Origin: Buxus sempervirens
Lineage: Eukaryota > Streptophyta > Magnoliopsida > Buxales > Buxaceae
NCBI GenBank assembly: GCA_947561395.2
Contig: OX387182.1
Span: 6,558,595-6,622,594, forward strand
Direction: 5' to 3'
DNA: 64,000 nt
In this document: in pieces, positions 1 through 11,400 of the stretch
How the letters are laid out: the number at the start of each line of letters is the position of its first letter
Position numbering within the stretch: position 1 is the first letter of the stretch
Notes under the pieces: generated by a model
What the model was told of the DNA's origin: nothing
The model's database searches: none
Seen by the model: the letters and a program-made list of their open reading frames with translations, nothing else
Made by a program: the position numbers and the translations under genes

Positions 1-2
1 GC

Positions 3-315
3 ATTACTCAAGAAATTGATGATAGATTAAGAGAAATTCTCAACGAAAGTACTATAATCCCAAACACACAAGGAACTCCAATAACCCCACAAAGACCAAG
101 TGAAAAAGGAAAAGAAATAATAACAATAGAAAAACCAGAAAACAATTTGGAAATCAATAAAATGAGATGGAAGAATAAAAGAAATTACTACCCAAGACCT
201 AGATTCCCAGACATGCAATTAGAAGAGAAAAACCAATTTCCCCAAGCTTCATTTAATCCAAATACAATCTATGAATGGAACATAGATGGTATATCTGAAC
301 GTTTAATTTTACAAA
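3..315 (+). mobile_element. Endogenous pararetrovirus (Caulimoviridae-like) fragment, broken
   Basis: An open frame enters from the window edge and reads through a stretch with YYPRPRFPDMQLEE and then IYEWNIDGIS. From memory, these two blocks mark the coat-protein region of plant endogenous caulimovirid polyproteins. Only this piece is visible; the similarity ends shortly after the second block and nothing of the reverse transcriptase lies downstream. It is a truncated fossil lying in what appears to be an intron of the LETM1-like gene. The family call rests on motif recognition alone. Confidence 0.5.
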
Positions 316-2128
316 TCAAAGTATTTTTGATTTTGATTATTTTCTCCGGAATTATTAAATTACCAATATATATATATTCCATTACTGATCAAAAAATATA
401 TATATAAGATTGGCATCTAATTTTTGTAAGAGGATAAAAGTCATCTTGATTTGTTGTAGATTCTTTGTACACATTGTAATTCATGGAACAAGGCTTTCTC
501 TATTGTTAACCTGAAAGTCTATAAAATTTCATGAAATATCTTGGAACTATAGCTGTATTTGTCTCTTCATGGAGAAATGTTTTCCTGAATATGGTAAAGA
601 AATTTCATCCGCCTATTTTAGGTGCTCCTATGGTTGTCTAGGCTTGATGTCTTTTTCTTTGTCCCATTTTGTGTGGCCTGAATCAGAGTTCCAGATTTTG
701 TTGAACTTTTTCCTCTTAGTCATGGACTTGTTCTTGGTTACCTTGTGTTTTTGGTTGTGGTTGATGTTATATTTTAGTATATTATGTATATGTGTGTTCT
801 AGGTTGTGGTTGGTGATCCCAACTAGTTGGGATAAAGCATTTGGTTACTGATTGATTTTTATATGGTACGTGTTTGTGTGTGTGTTTTTTTTTTTCCTTT
901 TTTTGGTTTATTTGTTAAGATGTCTGTCAGGACAAATGTAAAGTTTATTAGTAGAGGAAAGGGAAAGAGTTAAAAAGTAAAATAGCCACTGAAAAATATT
1001 TTCTGTTACCATAATGCATGGATAACCCATTCTTACCACCCCATCATTAGCTGTATGGCTAGCCAATTTTGGGACTGTTGAGATGCGAAGGATCAGATTT
1101 CTTTTGGAACATTTGATGTAAGATTGAATTTTCTTCAACATTATCTGACAGAAAATCTTTATAATAAGATACTCATATTGGTGGCAATAATAAGATTTTC
1201 TTCAAAACATTAGAAATACAGTCAAACTTCCAAAACATTAATCAACCTTCTCAATCCAAGTGGACCTTTATATAAACTTAATTGTTCTGTCTGCAAATCT
1301 TGGCTCTGCCTGCGCACTCTTCTAATGTTCATGATAAATTACGAAATCTTCTACTGTCATCTGATCGCCATTTTCATGAATTTTCTGAGGATGGTGGTTG
1401 TGTTTGCAAAGAACATTTGAGCTGAAATGATGCAGCCATTACTACATCTCCACCAAGTTCCAAAGCTTTCTTTCCCTGATTCTGTAGAGCAAATGCCAAT
1501 TACATGTTGTATACCTTTGTTAGTTCATAGAGTAGAAAAATTTATTTACTACCTTACCACAAATTCATGCCCTACTAGTGCTCAAGGTCTGCCTAAATTT
1601 CACAAGATCTCCTCAACAGAGAAATAATCAGTCCAGCATGTCTTCTAGCCTCACCGTGTGGACTATTAACTGGGAGTGTCTCAACCATGGTTGATCCACT
1701 GGTCGAACGATTTCTTCCCTATTTTCTTTTCCACTGTGAATACTGTTCGGGTTTAAAAAAACTTAAAAATGAATTTTGGAAAGTTCTGGGAGTCCTTTTC
1801 AGCAGCTATGTTGAAATATCTATTAGATATTTACAACATGTTCTTTTGTTATTGGTTATTTTCTTTTGTCACTCCTGTAATTACCTCCTTTTTTCTCAAC
1901 AGTGTCTGCAGTTTGTCCATCTACTTCTAGTTACCCATCCCTGTTTGTTCAATTCTAATTAGTTCCATGATTTGCAGTTTTGAAGTTAAATGGGTTGATC
2001 CATTTTTTGACCTTTAGCCCCTGCACGGGCCTTTCTATGTTTCATGTTTATCCTGCCTTTTCTATGCTCTCACAGTTTTGTACTTCTTGCATGCATTCAA
2101 TGATCCAGTGAATTGATTTTGGTTCCAG
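316..2128. other. AT-rich stretch, probably intron upstream of the first visible LETM1-like exon
   Basis: No exon of the LETM1-like gene could be recognised here. The sequence is T-rich on the + strand like the other introns of this gene and ends in a good acceptor (TTCCAG at 2123-2128). It holds the pararetroviral scrap at its left edge and a short RTE-like LINE tail near 800. The upstream exons of the gene should lie left of the window. Confidence 0.5.
797..845 (+). repeat. RTE-type LINE 3' tail fragment
   Basis: The motif GATCCCAACTAGTTGGGAT followed by AAAGCA resembles the conserved 3' end of plant RTE LINEs, in which a palindromic block around CCCAACTAGTTGGG precedes a short simple repeat. 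Only the tail is recognisable, as expected for extreme 5' truncation. Confidence 0.4.
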
Positions 2129-5100
2129 GCCTTGGAGAGTGTTGAAGAAGCTCTGAAAAGACTAGAGGAACTGCTTCAGGAGTTGCATGTCTCCAGCTCT
2201 GATACTGGAAAAGAGCATTTGAAAGCTGCTTGTTCTGACCTTGAGAAGATACGGAAGCTTAAGAAAGAGGCTGAATTTCTTGAGGCATCTTTCAGAGCAA
2301 AAGCTGCATCCCTTCAACAGGTAGGTTTCTTCAATTACTATGCCTTGCATTGGGAGATCAGTGTGTTCCATTAATTTTGTATTTGTTTATCCTACAATCA
2401 GACGTTTATGTTGAAATTATGCCATATGATTATTTTTTATACTAGGAAAACTTTGGTGTATGTTTCTCCTCTTTCTTACTAAGCAAACATTTATCATATC
2501 ATGATTCTTTATTCCTAGCATCTAAGCTTGCTTGTTCTTACCGTCTAGTTAAATTTGATATATTTTAGGCTTTCTGCTTTGAATTCACTTTATTTTCTTC
2601 TTTCTTATTCATCATCTGTCAGTCGTTGTAAATTTAATCTTGATTTTGTGCTTTTATCTGATGGGGGCCCTTTTTCAACCAGGGCGATGATGATGCTAAT
2701 TTAGAGTCCTCTATTAGTGAGCAGAGATCGTATGTGAATAGGCAAAGCAGAAAAAGTTTAAATCTGATGCCGGGGAGAAGTAAAAAAAATGACTTCCCTG
2801 AAGATAAATCTGGGTATCTTTCCACACATTACCGTATTAGAAACTTTTCGCTTTTGCATTCTTTGTAATTTTCTTTTATCTTAATCAGGTTGTTTACCTG
2901 CTATTGCTTTATTTGTTGGTTTTATCTGATCTTAGAATTTTTTTTCCCTAGGGTGATTGGTAATCGTCATGGGTTGTGGAGCTTTTTGATGCGCCATCCA
3001 GCCCAGAAAATAAATCCTAGGTCATCAAATTCAGATCGTACTGTATGTCCTATTTTTGAAGTGGCAATTATTTCTTCTTCATATTTCGTTTTACTTCTTA
3101 AGTGTCTAAACTTATCATATTGATATATTACAAATGCTAAATTTTCAATTTCCATTCTTGCCAACTGATTTAATAGAAATTTCTTTTTCTTCATTGATGT
3201 GGTCTGATCAATATGCCCCCACATGTATTGTGTGGAGCACTGCCTTGATTTTTCTTGTTATCTAATAGGTCTTTATTTTTAACTAAAATATGAAGTCAGA
3301 ATATTTTTGTCAATTAAAACTTTGATTTTCTGTCACTGTTCTAAGCCAAACTGTTGTTTATAACTAAGCTTCCATCATTCGGCTTCTGATGATTTATTCA
3401 ATGAATTTGTTGTTATTTTCCTCATTGTCATGTTAATGAAAACATAGACGTATGTCTCTCCTGCTTTGGTGTTTAAAATCAGCAGAAGTTCCTATGTTGT
3501 ATGAAGGCTCTTCTCTACCCGTAAAATGTTTCCATTCAGCTTTAGAAAGCCAGCCTTTCTCTGTCGAACCACAAAATAATCATCTAGCATGATTATTATT
3601 CAGCATAAGCTTGTAGATCAACTGGTAACACTTGATTTTATGATTGTCGTTTATTATGGTTTCCATTATTTCTCAAAGCAAACATGTCAATGGTCTATAA
3701 ACTTTGTTTTCTCTCATTATTATATTCTGTCATACGTGGTCCTTGTTTTCCTTAGAGTGTGGTGTTTGTGAATAGAATCACAGAATATTTGAATTTTAGT
3801 GTAAATTGTGTAACTTTATAGCATTCATATGGGAGAATCTCAACTTAATGCTTAGTTTGGAGGACCTTCTATCCCAAAAGACTACATGGGAGAAGTAAAG
3901 GATCTCTATTCTGTTCTAGAGAGAAAAATATAAAACCTTTGGTGTTCTTGGGCTCGATGCTGTGAGCCTATGTCAGTAGGTTGTGTTAATGGTTTGAGAG
4001 AAAGTTCTAAATAATTTTATTCGATCAAATTCTGACAGGATATTTAGGTTCACCCATATAGTTCATTGTGTCAACCTCTACCTATGCATAAGGAAGTTTT
4101 TGGTAAAGACTGAATCTCTAAGATGCCATGATCCTAACCACAATAGTCCTTCTAGTCTGCATGAAAAAAACATGGAATTGGACGAAAGATGGCTTTTCTA
4201 ATTCTGGTTATGATGTATCATTGTTTGCAAAGCTGCTACAGTAAACAGAGCCTCACATTGGCTGCAGTTATCTAGTATACAAAGTAGAAAATTTATCTTT
4301 TTGTCCAATTCCATGTTTTCTGCATGTAATTTTTGTAATCTTGGCCATTTATGAGACTGCATCTGCCGAAATATTTGGGCATCTGGTATATGAGATACCA
4401 TGTTTTTGTAATATAACCTACAATTTACTTTAATCTGGCTTTGCTTGGCAGCAATTCATGGACTTTAATTATGCTATTCCAAAATGTAAATTTTCTCTGA
4501 GCATTTCTCATTTTGCAGGATGAGGAAGCATTTGTTCAGACTGATAGTGTAAATATTGGTGATTCTAATGCTGAATCAAATGAAATTCATCGCTTTGAAG
4601 TTTTAAGGAAAGAGTTAATTGAACTTGAAAAACGAGTTCAAAGGAGTACCGAACAACCAGAGAATGATGAGGTATCTGTTGAAAACCTTGGATGTTAGAA
4701 AATCTCTTTTGTGCTCGAACCCCAAAATAAATAAATAGAAGTTAAAAAAAAGGAAAAAAGAAAAGGAAAATGGAGTAGACAAATAGTTATGCTGTGCACC
4801 AGGCCTAGTGTCTCTGTTCTGGTTTCTATTTTTGATTTTATAGCGATGTTTGTGTGTGTGTGTGTGTGTGTGCGTGTTTTGATTTTATAGCGATGTTTCT
4901 GACAATCATAAGTTATTGGCTGCAGTTATGTAGAGTACAAAATACATGATCCTGTATCTTATAACAGGGAATGAGTATTCCTTAAATAAATTAAAGCTGT
5001 TGATCTGTAAATATGGAAAGCAGCTATGCATCATTTCCATCTTTGGTTGCCCAGCTGGTAAAGGGGGAGTGTAGGATGAACCGTAAACCAGATGTGCTGA

Positions 5101-8100
5101 GTTCAAACCTTCTCTTGGTGTTGCACTCTAACTTATCTGATATATGGGCCTTGTAAGTGGGTTTATGTATCCAGGGTTTGCACCACTGGGGTGGGTCCAA
5201 AAGGCCCTGCCTGTGTAGTTTTCTGGTTTCTATTTTTGGTTTTATAGTGATGTTTATGACAATCACAAGTTATTGGCTGCAGTTATGTAGAGTACAAAAT
5301 ACATGGTCCCGTATCTTATAACAGGGCATGAGTATTACTTAATTTCTTCAGCTGAATATGCATCAGAAAGTAAATGAAAGCTGTTGATCTGGAAATATGG
5401 AAAGCATCTATGCATCATTTCCATCTTTGGTTGCCCAGTTGGTAAAGGGGGGAGCGTGGGATGAAGCATAAACCTGGATATCCTGAGTTCAAACCTCCTC
5501 CTGGTGTTGCACTCCAACTTATCTGATATATGGGCCTTGTGGGTGGGTTTATGTATCTAGGATTTACTCCACTGGGGTGGGTCGTCCAAAGGGCCCTATC
5601 GAGGGTAGGTTCTATGTTACCATAAAATAAAATAAAAAATCGTTTCCATCTTTGGGACCCCGTGATAGAAACTAAACTTGCAATGACAAGTCAATGCTCA
5701 GTAACCACCTAGAAATCCAATTTATTATGCTCCATTCTTGAATTTAGTTTCATCTTATTGGAAGCTACTTTGATGCATTCCATTATGTTTTACTTTTATT
5801 GTTAATTATTTTTGATTGTGTGCATATTGTTCAGGCTACCACTTCTTATGATCCAGAAAATATATGTTACCACTTATAATGATGCAGAAAATGTATGCAT
5901 TCTCAGGATCTCTGGGTTACATATGACAGTAATTGTGACAAGGATGAGGTGGGAGATGTTAGAATAGTTCAGGCACGAAAGAGAGAAAGTGTCCTCGCCA
6001 AATCAATTGAAAAGCTTAAAGAAACTAGCACGGTATGAAAATCTTATCACATGCATTGATAATCTTATCACATTCATTGGTCATGGGTGGAGTAAGGTAT
6101 TCTTAACCATTGTTTACAAGCTATACATGTTATATAGATAATGTAAAGCTGCTATTGTTATGCTCCACAACAAAAGTCTTAGTGTTAGTGGTAATGTGAT
6201 TAGGTGGCTGAAGCCATCCAGCTTTGGACCTAAACTACATTGTTCTTATTTATAGATCTGGCAGATCAGATGATTAAATGCCCATCAGAGTTGGTTGATA
6301 TTTTTCGTATGACACATTTTCTATATGTTGACATGATGTTCAAAGATCATATTTATGTTTTATACGAGTTGAAGTACGGGCTTGTGCATTATATAATATA
6401 CACTAAACTGCAAGAATCCTGCATTTTTACTATAAGTTTCTTTCAACTTTTGACATGCGTATCCATGTAAGCTCCTATTAAGGTAATTGTAAAGCACTGA
6501 TTCTCTTTTTTGTTTTCAGTCTCATTTTGTATATTAATATTGTCATCATTTAACATTATATAAAAATCACGGATCTAAATTTGACCTGCAAAAGGTTTGC
6601 ATTTTTATTTTTGACAGCTCCCATTAAGGTAATTATAAAGCAATCCTTTTCTTTATTGATTTTAATATCATTTTTTTTTCATTAATATTGATATCATTTA
6701 ACATTATCACTTTATAATTATATAATCATGGTCTTAAATTTGATTTCTCCAAAGATCTACCTCCTTCAGGAATGGAAAATGAAAGTAAATATGTGTGTTG
6801 TAATTTTTTTTTTTCGGCCATCATCATCATCATCATAAGCCAGTTCCCACCAAAGTGGGTTAGCGACATGAATCTGGTCTCTCTATCCCGTTCTATCAAA
6901 AATCATATCTTTAGTTGATTTATGTTTGTAAGTCTTATTTTAATAAATTCATCCATGTGTTTTTAGGTCTTCCTCTTGATCTCTTAGGTCCATCAATATG
7001 CATCCTCTTGCACCTTCTTACAGGTGCATCTCTAGGTCTCCGCTTTATATTTATAAACCACTTTAACCTACTCTCTCCAATTTTGTCCCTAATACATGCT
7101 GTGCCTAATCAATTTTGAATATCTTTTTTTCTTACTTTATCTTTTTAAGTTTTGCCATATGTCCATCTTAGCGTTCTCATCTCCATGATACTCATCTTCT
7201 GAACATGCTGTTTCTTTGCTGCCTAACATTCTGAACCATACAACATTTCTATTCTAATTGCTGTCCCATAAGACTTACCATCTAATTTAAATGGAATATG
7301 CTATCTTGTTAATAAGAGGAAGAATGTAAAAATAGATAAAAACTACAACTCCAACAAGCAAAAAACATGAGACGAGCCCAAAACTAAGGCTCTTTATCCG
7401 TTGAGGAGCATGCAACAAAAAGGGAATATCTCCAAACACTAGATCTTGTCTACTAGACCCTGGTTTAGTTAATCTGCGTGCAACGTCATTAGTTGATCTG
7501 GCTCAAGGTTGAGTGAGAAGCTCAAACCATGCAGCAAAGATCGAGCTGATCTAATCAACTCTTGATACCATGGACCAGTCACATCTATCCTCGTCCACCT
7601 CATGGCGTTGGTGGCATCCCTCACTCATGACCTCCTAAAAACCTGATTTGTGAATATACCGTAGCCTTGTAACAAGTGCCAAAAGCTTAGCTCATATGGA
7701 ATCGCTCTCTCCTGGAGGACCACAAAAAACACTAATAACCTAACCTCTGTAATCCCTGACAGCTCCCCCTACTTGAGAAGGACCTGGATTACCTAATGAG
7801 AACCTGTCAATGTTGAGATTGATAGTCCCTCATTTGGGTGGCTCCCACCAGCAAGTGGTAACACCAGTAGAATGGGATGAGAAACATACTATATCGCAGC
7901 TCTCAATATCTGTCTCAGCAATAGATCTGAACTCAGGATATCGCATGGTCCATGAAGCAACTGCTGCCCTGATGGACTCAATCACAACATTTCTAGATGA
8001 TCTAATATCCTCAAATAGTTGACTGTTTCTCTCCTTCCATATAAACCACAAAATTGCATGGAAATGATTCTGTAAAGGATTATAATCCTCTGTCTCAGAC

Positions 8101-11100
8101 CTGGAAACCTCTGTATATGCAGAAACTCAATCATATTATGTGGCATGACCCAATATCTGCCAATCGCTCCTAAAAATGAGCTCCATCCCACTAGAAAATG
8201 GAAAATGGATGAACAGATGATCAATGGATGACCCTTGTCTAAAACACAAGATACAAGCGTTAGGAGGTAAAGAAAGGCATCTCCTTTTATTTTGTAGATG
8301 ATCCGCGGTGTTGTTTTTATAGAGCAATGCAGTTCATGCAAATGAATTAATCTTGGGAGGAATAAGAGGTTTCCATAAAGAAGGAAAATGGTATGGGGCA
8401 ATAGGGATGGAAAAATCTCCCTACACAATTGAAAAAAGGAATGACATGATAAGGAACTTGAGGCTTCTTGACATGCTAATATCAGGGCAATGGGGATCAA
8501 TAATAACCTTATGGAGTAACTCGAATAAAGAAGATAACACAACTCCACCAACTTAGAGGGCTGCAGTTCCATCCTCAGAGGGAGATTCCAATTCAAACCA
8601 AGGGTTGACCAAGAAAGTATGTTTGCCAAGAAGCTTCAAGATAAGAAACAACTTGGAAGAAACTAGGAAATTGGAATGATAATTCAGATTGGCCCCACCA
8701 CAAATCAGGACAGGAACAAATGGACAAACTTGATCCAACACCAAAACGAAAATGACAAAAGAATGAGGAAGCAAGAACTGCAATACTTTTCCAACCCTTC
8801 TGCTACCTTACTTGCCAAACGACTGTGGAAACCAGCTGTACTATTGAGAATCAAAGGTTTATTATGGATTGCCTTGTGGAATAAGATTAACACTGCAGAT
8901 ATTATTCGAAAGAAGGTCTTACATGGTATTATCCCACCCATATGTGCTTTCTCTGTCGATTGTGTGGGGAGACAGTAGACCATATCCTCATCCATTGCAT
9001 CTTTACACATCGGATATGGTAGCATTTCCTTGCTTTGGGTTGATATACTAGGACCATGTCTGATCTTTTCTCTCAGTGGAGGTTCTATTGTTTGGGAGCA
9101 CATGGGCGTATTTTATATCAGATACTATTTTTTGCCATTTTATGGTGTGTTTGGACTTTGGAAGGTGAGTAATAGACGCAGCGTTGAGGATCAACAATCA
9201 CCATTATCAGATGTGCTGGAGTCAATTACCTTCCATGTATCTACCTGGCTTGTCTTGATTCCATCATTCCAGGGCTACTTGACCAATGATATTAGACGAT
9301 GTTGGGTGTCTCTTTGTCTTTAGGAGTTTGATGTTATTGTTGGGTTGTTGGTTCGGTTTGTGGTGGTTACTGTTTATGAGTGATATATCTTTCATGGATG
9401 AGAGACCTGATGCAATGTGAGAAGAACACCTTGTTCTATCATGTTCATGGGATGTCCATCTGAGCCACTGTTGTGTTGTTTCAGTGTGTTGCTAGGACTC
9501 TATAGTATGGTATATTCACTATTGTGGGGTTATATAGATGCCCTGTGGTGGGACTTGCACATACCTCTTTGGGTGATCCATTGTATTATACTTTGCTCTC
9601 TATCTCTTTATATATACATCTTTCATTATTGATTAAAAAATAAATAGGCCATATTTACTACTAATAACATACCAGTGGTCATTAATGTGTGCGTGTTTAT
9701 CTAACTGCATATTTATAGCATTCTCACATATCACTGTCTAGATACCTGGTGTGGATTCCATTAGCCAGAGACTTGCCTATTTGTTTCTTTTAATGGCAAA
9801 ATCCTGATTATTAATCTGGTTCTAATAAGCAGGATGTTTGGCAAGGGACACAGCTCCTAGCCATCGATGTTGCTGCAGCTATGGGGTTGCTTTCAAGGGC
9901 TCTTACAGGGGATGAACTGACAATGAAAGAGAAAAAAGCACTTCAAAGGACTATTACAGATTTGGCGTCTGTTTTTCCCATTGGAATTCTCATGCTCCTT
10001 CCTGTGAGTAAATTTTCACTGAAATGACATGTTCTTAATGATTAGCTGTTTTTTGTGTTCCCACATCGGAAACTTCATAGGGTAAATTTCTGTGATGGAC
10101 ATAGAATTTACACATTTTGAGACTTCCGTTTGTTCAAAAGTCATTATTCATTGCTTCAATCAGTCAATGAGGGGGCCATCCCTTGCTAGGTGATAGTGTA
10201 GACATCAGATCAATGTTCCATTCCATTACCCATCTTATGTTTTTGAATCTTTTTCAATCACTTTTCAAGTAAAACTGTTATATCTGGATTCGCACCTTTG
10301 ACCATGTAAGTTTTCTCTTGAATCATTTGGATGGGAATCATCCAAGAGCACCCCATCAACAGCTGATCTGGATATTGTGGAGGTTAGTCAAATGGTTAAT
10401 ATTCGTAATTGTGTCTATCCTGAATTCCTGATAATGTTTTCTCCTAAGTGAATCTAGCCAAGCATCCATAATTAAATCCACTGTTCCAATGTTTGGTTTT
10501 GAATCCATGCTTGACTGCCTGTCAGGGCCATGTGATTTTTTGCTTCATATAGACTGAACTTCATGATATTCATATTGACAATTGATGTTTGGTGCCTAGT
10601 ACCTACGTAGGAAGCACTATGGGACCCTATGCCATTGAGTTGATTTACTTGCTTATTAATATGTCATATTAAATATTGGCCTCTCCAATCATAATTTTTG
10701 ACGAGTTTCTGAGTTCGATCTAAAAAGATTGGCAGTGTTCCATGGAAAAAATTCAATTGTGCAGCGTTTGGCATCAACCATGTCAATTACCTTCATTTCA
10801 CAAATGTTGAGATGCCCAACTTGATTAACAAAGTTCATGCATGTGCCTGTGTGCGTGGGTGGCTGCGCACATATGGACACAATAAAAGAAAAGAAATTCT
10901 AATGATCTCCATTTGATTTGACGCAAATTTTGAGGGAGGTGTCTATCCTCATTAATTATCTTTTCCTAATGCATTTAATATATGAATTGTGATTTTCTTG
11001 GCGTTGATGACCTAATGCATTGATCATAATTTTGTACTTTACAGGTTACTGCAGTTGGGCATGCTGCCATGTTGGCTGCAATTCAAAGATATGTACCGGC

Positions 11101-11340
11101 TCTGGTGTGTAGCTGCTTATCTGAGGTCTTTTTTGTGCAAATTACTCACTGCAAACTCTGACCCTTTCTGACTAGGCTTCAACCATTTCTTTTTGGCAGA
11201 TACCTTCCACATATGGACCAGAGAGGCTTTATCTGTTGAGGCAGCTTGAGAAGATGAAGGAGATGGAAACCAGTGAAATGAACTCTGATGAGGATATAGA
11301 GGGAAAGAATCCAAGTGATAGAAGCCCAGACAACTTATAG
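2129..11340 (+). CDS. LETM1-like protein, 3' portion (8 exons, 5' end outside window)
   Basis: Eight exons join in one frame: 2129-2320, 2683-2813, 2952-3042, 4519-4671, 5907-6032, 9833-10003, 11045-11104 and 11200-11340, with GT-AG boundaries, giving 354 residues to a TAG stop. The first exon is charged and coiled-coil-like (ESVEEALKRLEELLQELHVS, then LEKIRKLKKEAEF). The last three exons hold the conserved core: VWQGTQLLAIDVAAAMGLL, a K/E-rich helix, FPIGILMLLPVTAVGHAAML, then IPSTYGPERLYLLRQLEKMK. This matches the C-terminal LETM1-like domain of a plant family that includes Arabidopsis At3g11560. LETM1 relatives are inner-membrane proteins linked to cation/proton exchange and ribosome contact; for this plant branch the organelle and transport role are inferred. 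Introns are large because of transposon insertions, especially 6033-9832. Exon 5907-6032 is the least conserved, but its frame and splice sites fit. Confidence 0.88.
4159..4326. repeat. Small inverted-repeat element in LETM1-like intron
   Basis: Arms at 4159-4183 and 4303-4326 are near-perfect inverted copies centred on CATGGAATTGGAC. The 119-bp centre contains a TTGGCTGCAGTTAT block that recurs at about 4916 and 5273. It looks like a small non-autonomous element; no target duplication was recognised. Confidence 0.45.
4817..5600 (+). repeat. Tandem duplication of a ~400-bp segment carrying a SINE
   Basis: The block at about 4817-5215 (TTCTGGTTTCTATTTTTG, TTGGCTGCAGTTATGTAGAG, then a SINE body) is repeated directly at 5220-5600 in the same order. 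Copies differ by scattered substitutions and small indels; the left copy also holds a (TG)n tract at 4850-4872 and lacks the SINE tail. The copies abut, so this is a local tandem duplication inside an intron. Confidence 0.75.
5431..5642 (+). mobile_element. tRNA-derived SINE
   Basis: The 5' end has an A-box-like TTGCCCAGTTGGTAAAG, a B-box-like GAGTTCAAACC about 60 nt downstream, and an A-rich AAAATAAAATAAAA tail. It is flanked by a 13-bp direct repeat, TTTCCATCTTTGG, at 5418-5430 and 5643-5655, as expected of LINE-mobilised insertion. A tail-less copy of the same body lies in the tandem duplicate near 5041-5215. It is not a tRNA gene: the acceptor-stem pairing and anticodon arm are absent. 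Confidence 0.7.
6813..7310 (-). mobile_element. RTE-type LINE 3' fragment
   Basis: Read on the minus strand, this encodes remnants resembling YGSECWAAKKQHVQKMS followed by an arginine-rich block, a sequence typical of the C-terminal part of plant RTE LINE ORFs. It ends with the RTE-style tail (CCACTTTGGTGGGAACTGGC) followed by a (GATGAT)n run, seen as the CAT repeats at 6818-6836 on the + strand. It is 5'-truncated with no intact frame, and lies in the 3.8-kb LETM1-like intron. Confidence 0.65.
7320..8680 (-). mobile_element. L1-type LINE 3' fragment (zinc-binding RT region)
   Basis: Minus-strand translation around 8136-8327 gives CLSLPPNACILCFRQGSSID followed by HLFIHFPFS, the C..C...H..H zinc-binding region (zf-RVT) seen at the end of plant L1 reverse transcriptases. 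Around 7830-8051 comes MWFIWKERNSQLFED, the next conserved block. Near 7450 a weak RNase H C-terminal-like stretch (NDVARRL) is visible. Frames are interrupted several times; only the 3' third of ORF2 is present. Confidence 0.65.
8690..9650 (+). mobile_element. L1-type LINE 3' fragment, opposite orientation
   Basis: Plus-strand translation gives LRIKGLLWIALWNKINTAD, then a frameshifted CRLCGETVDHILIHC, again the zf-RVT module, then remnants like ILWCVWTLE. It ends in an A-rich TTGATTAAAAAATAAAT near 9632-9650. It abuts the minus-strand LINE fragment at about 8685, so two LINE 3' ends face tail-out with their 5' breaks touching. Truncated and decayed. Confidence 0.6.
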
Positions 11341-11400
11341 CCTTCAATTTGAAGAAAAATGTATGGAACACAATTTGTGGATATCTAACAGCTTGTCTTG

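Noticed and set aside
5431-5500. Possible tRNA gene from A-box and B-box-like motifs
   Set aside because: No cloverleaf pairing and a SINE tail with target duplication; it is a tRNA-derived SINE.
7982-8629. 215-codon minus-strand frame
   Set aside because: A frame-shadow of the decayed LINE fragment; the recognisable zinc-binding motif lies in a different frame.
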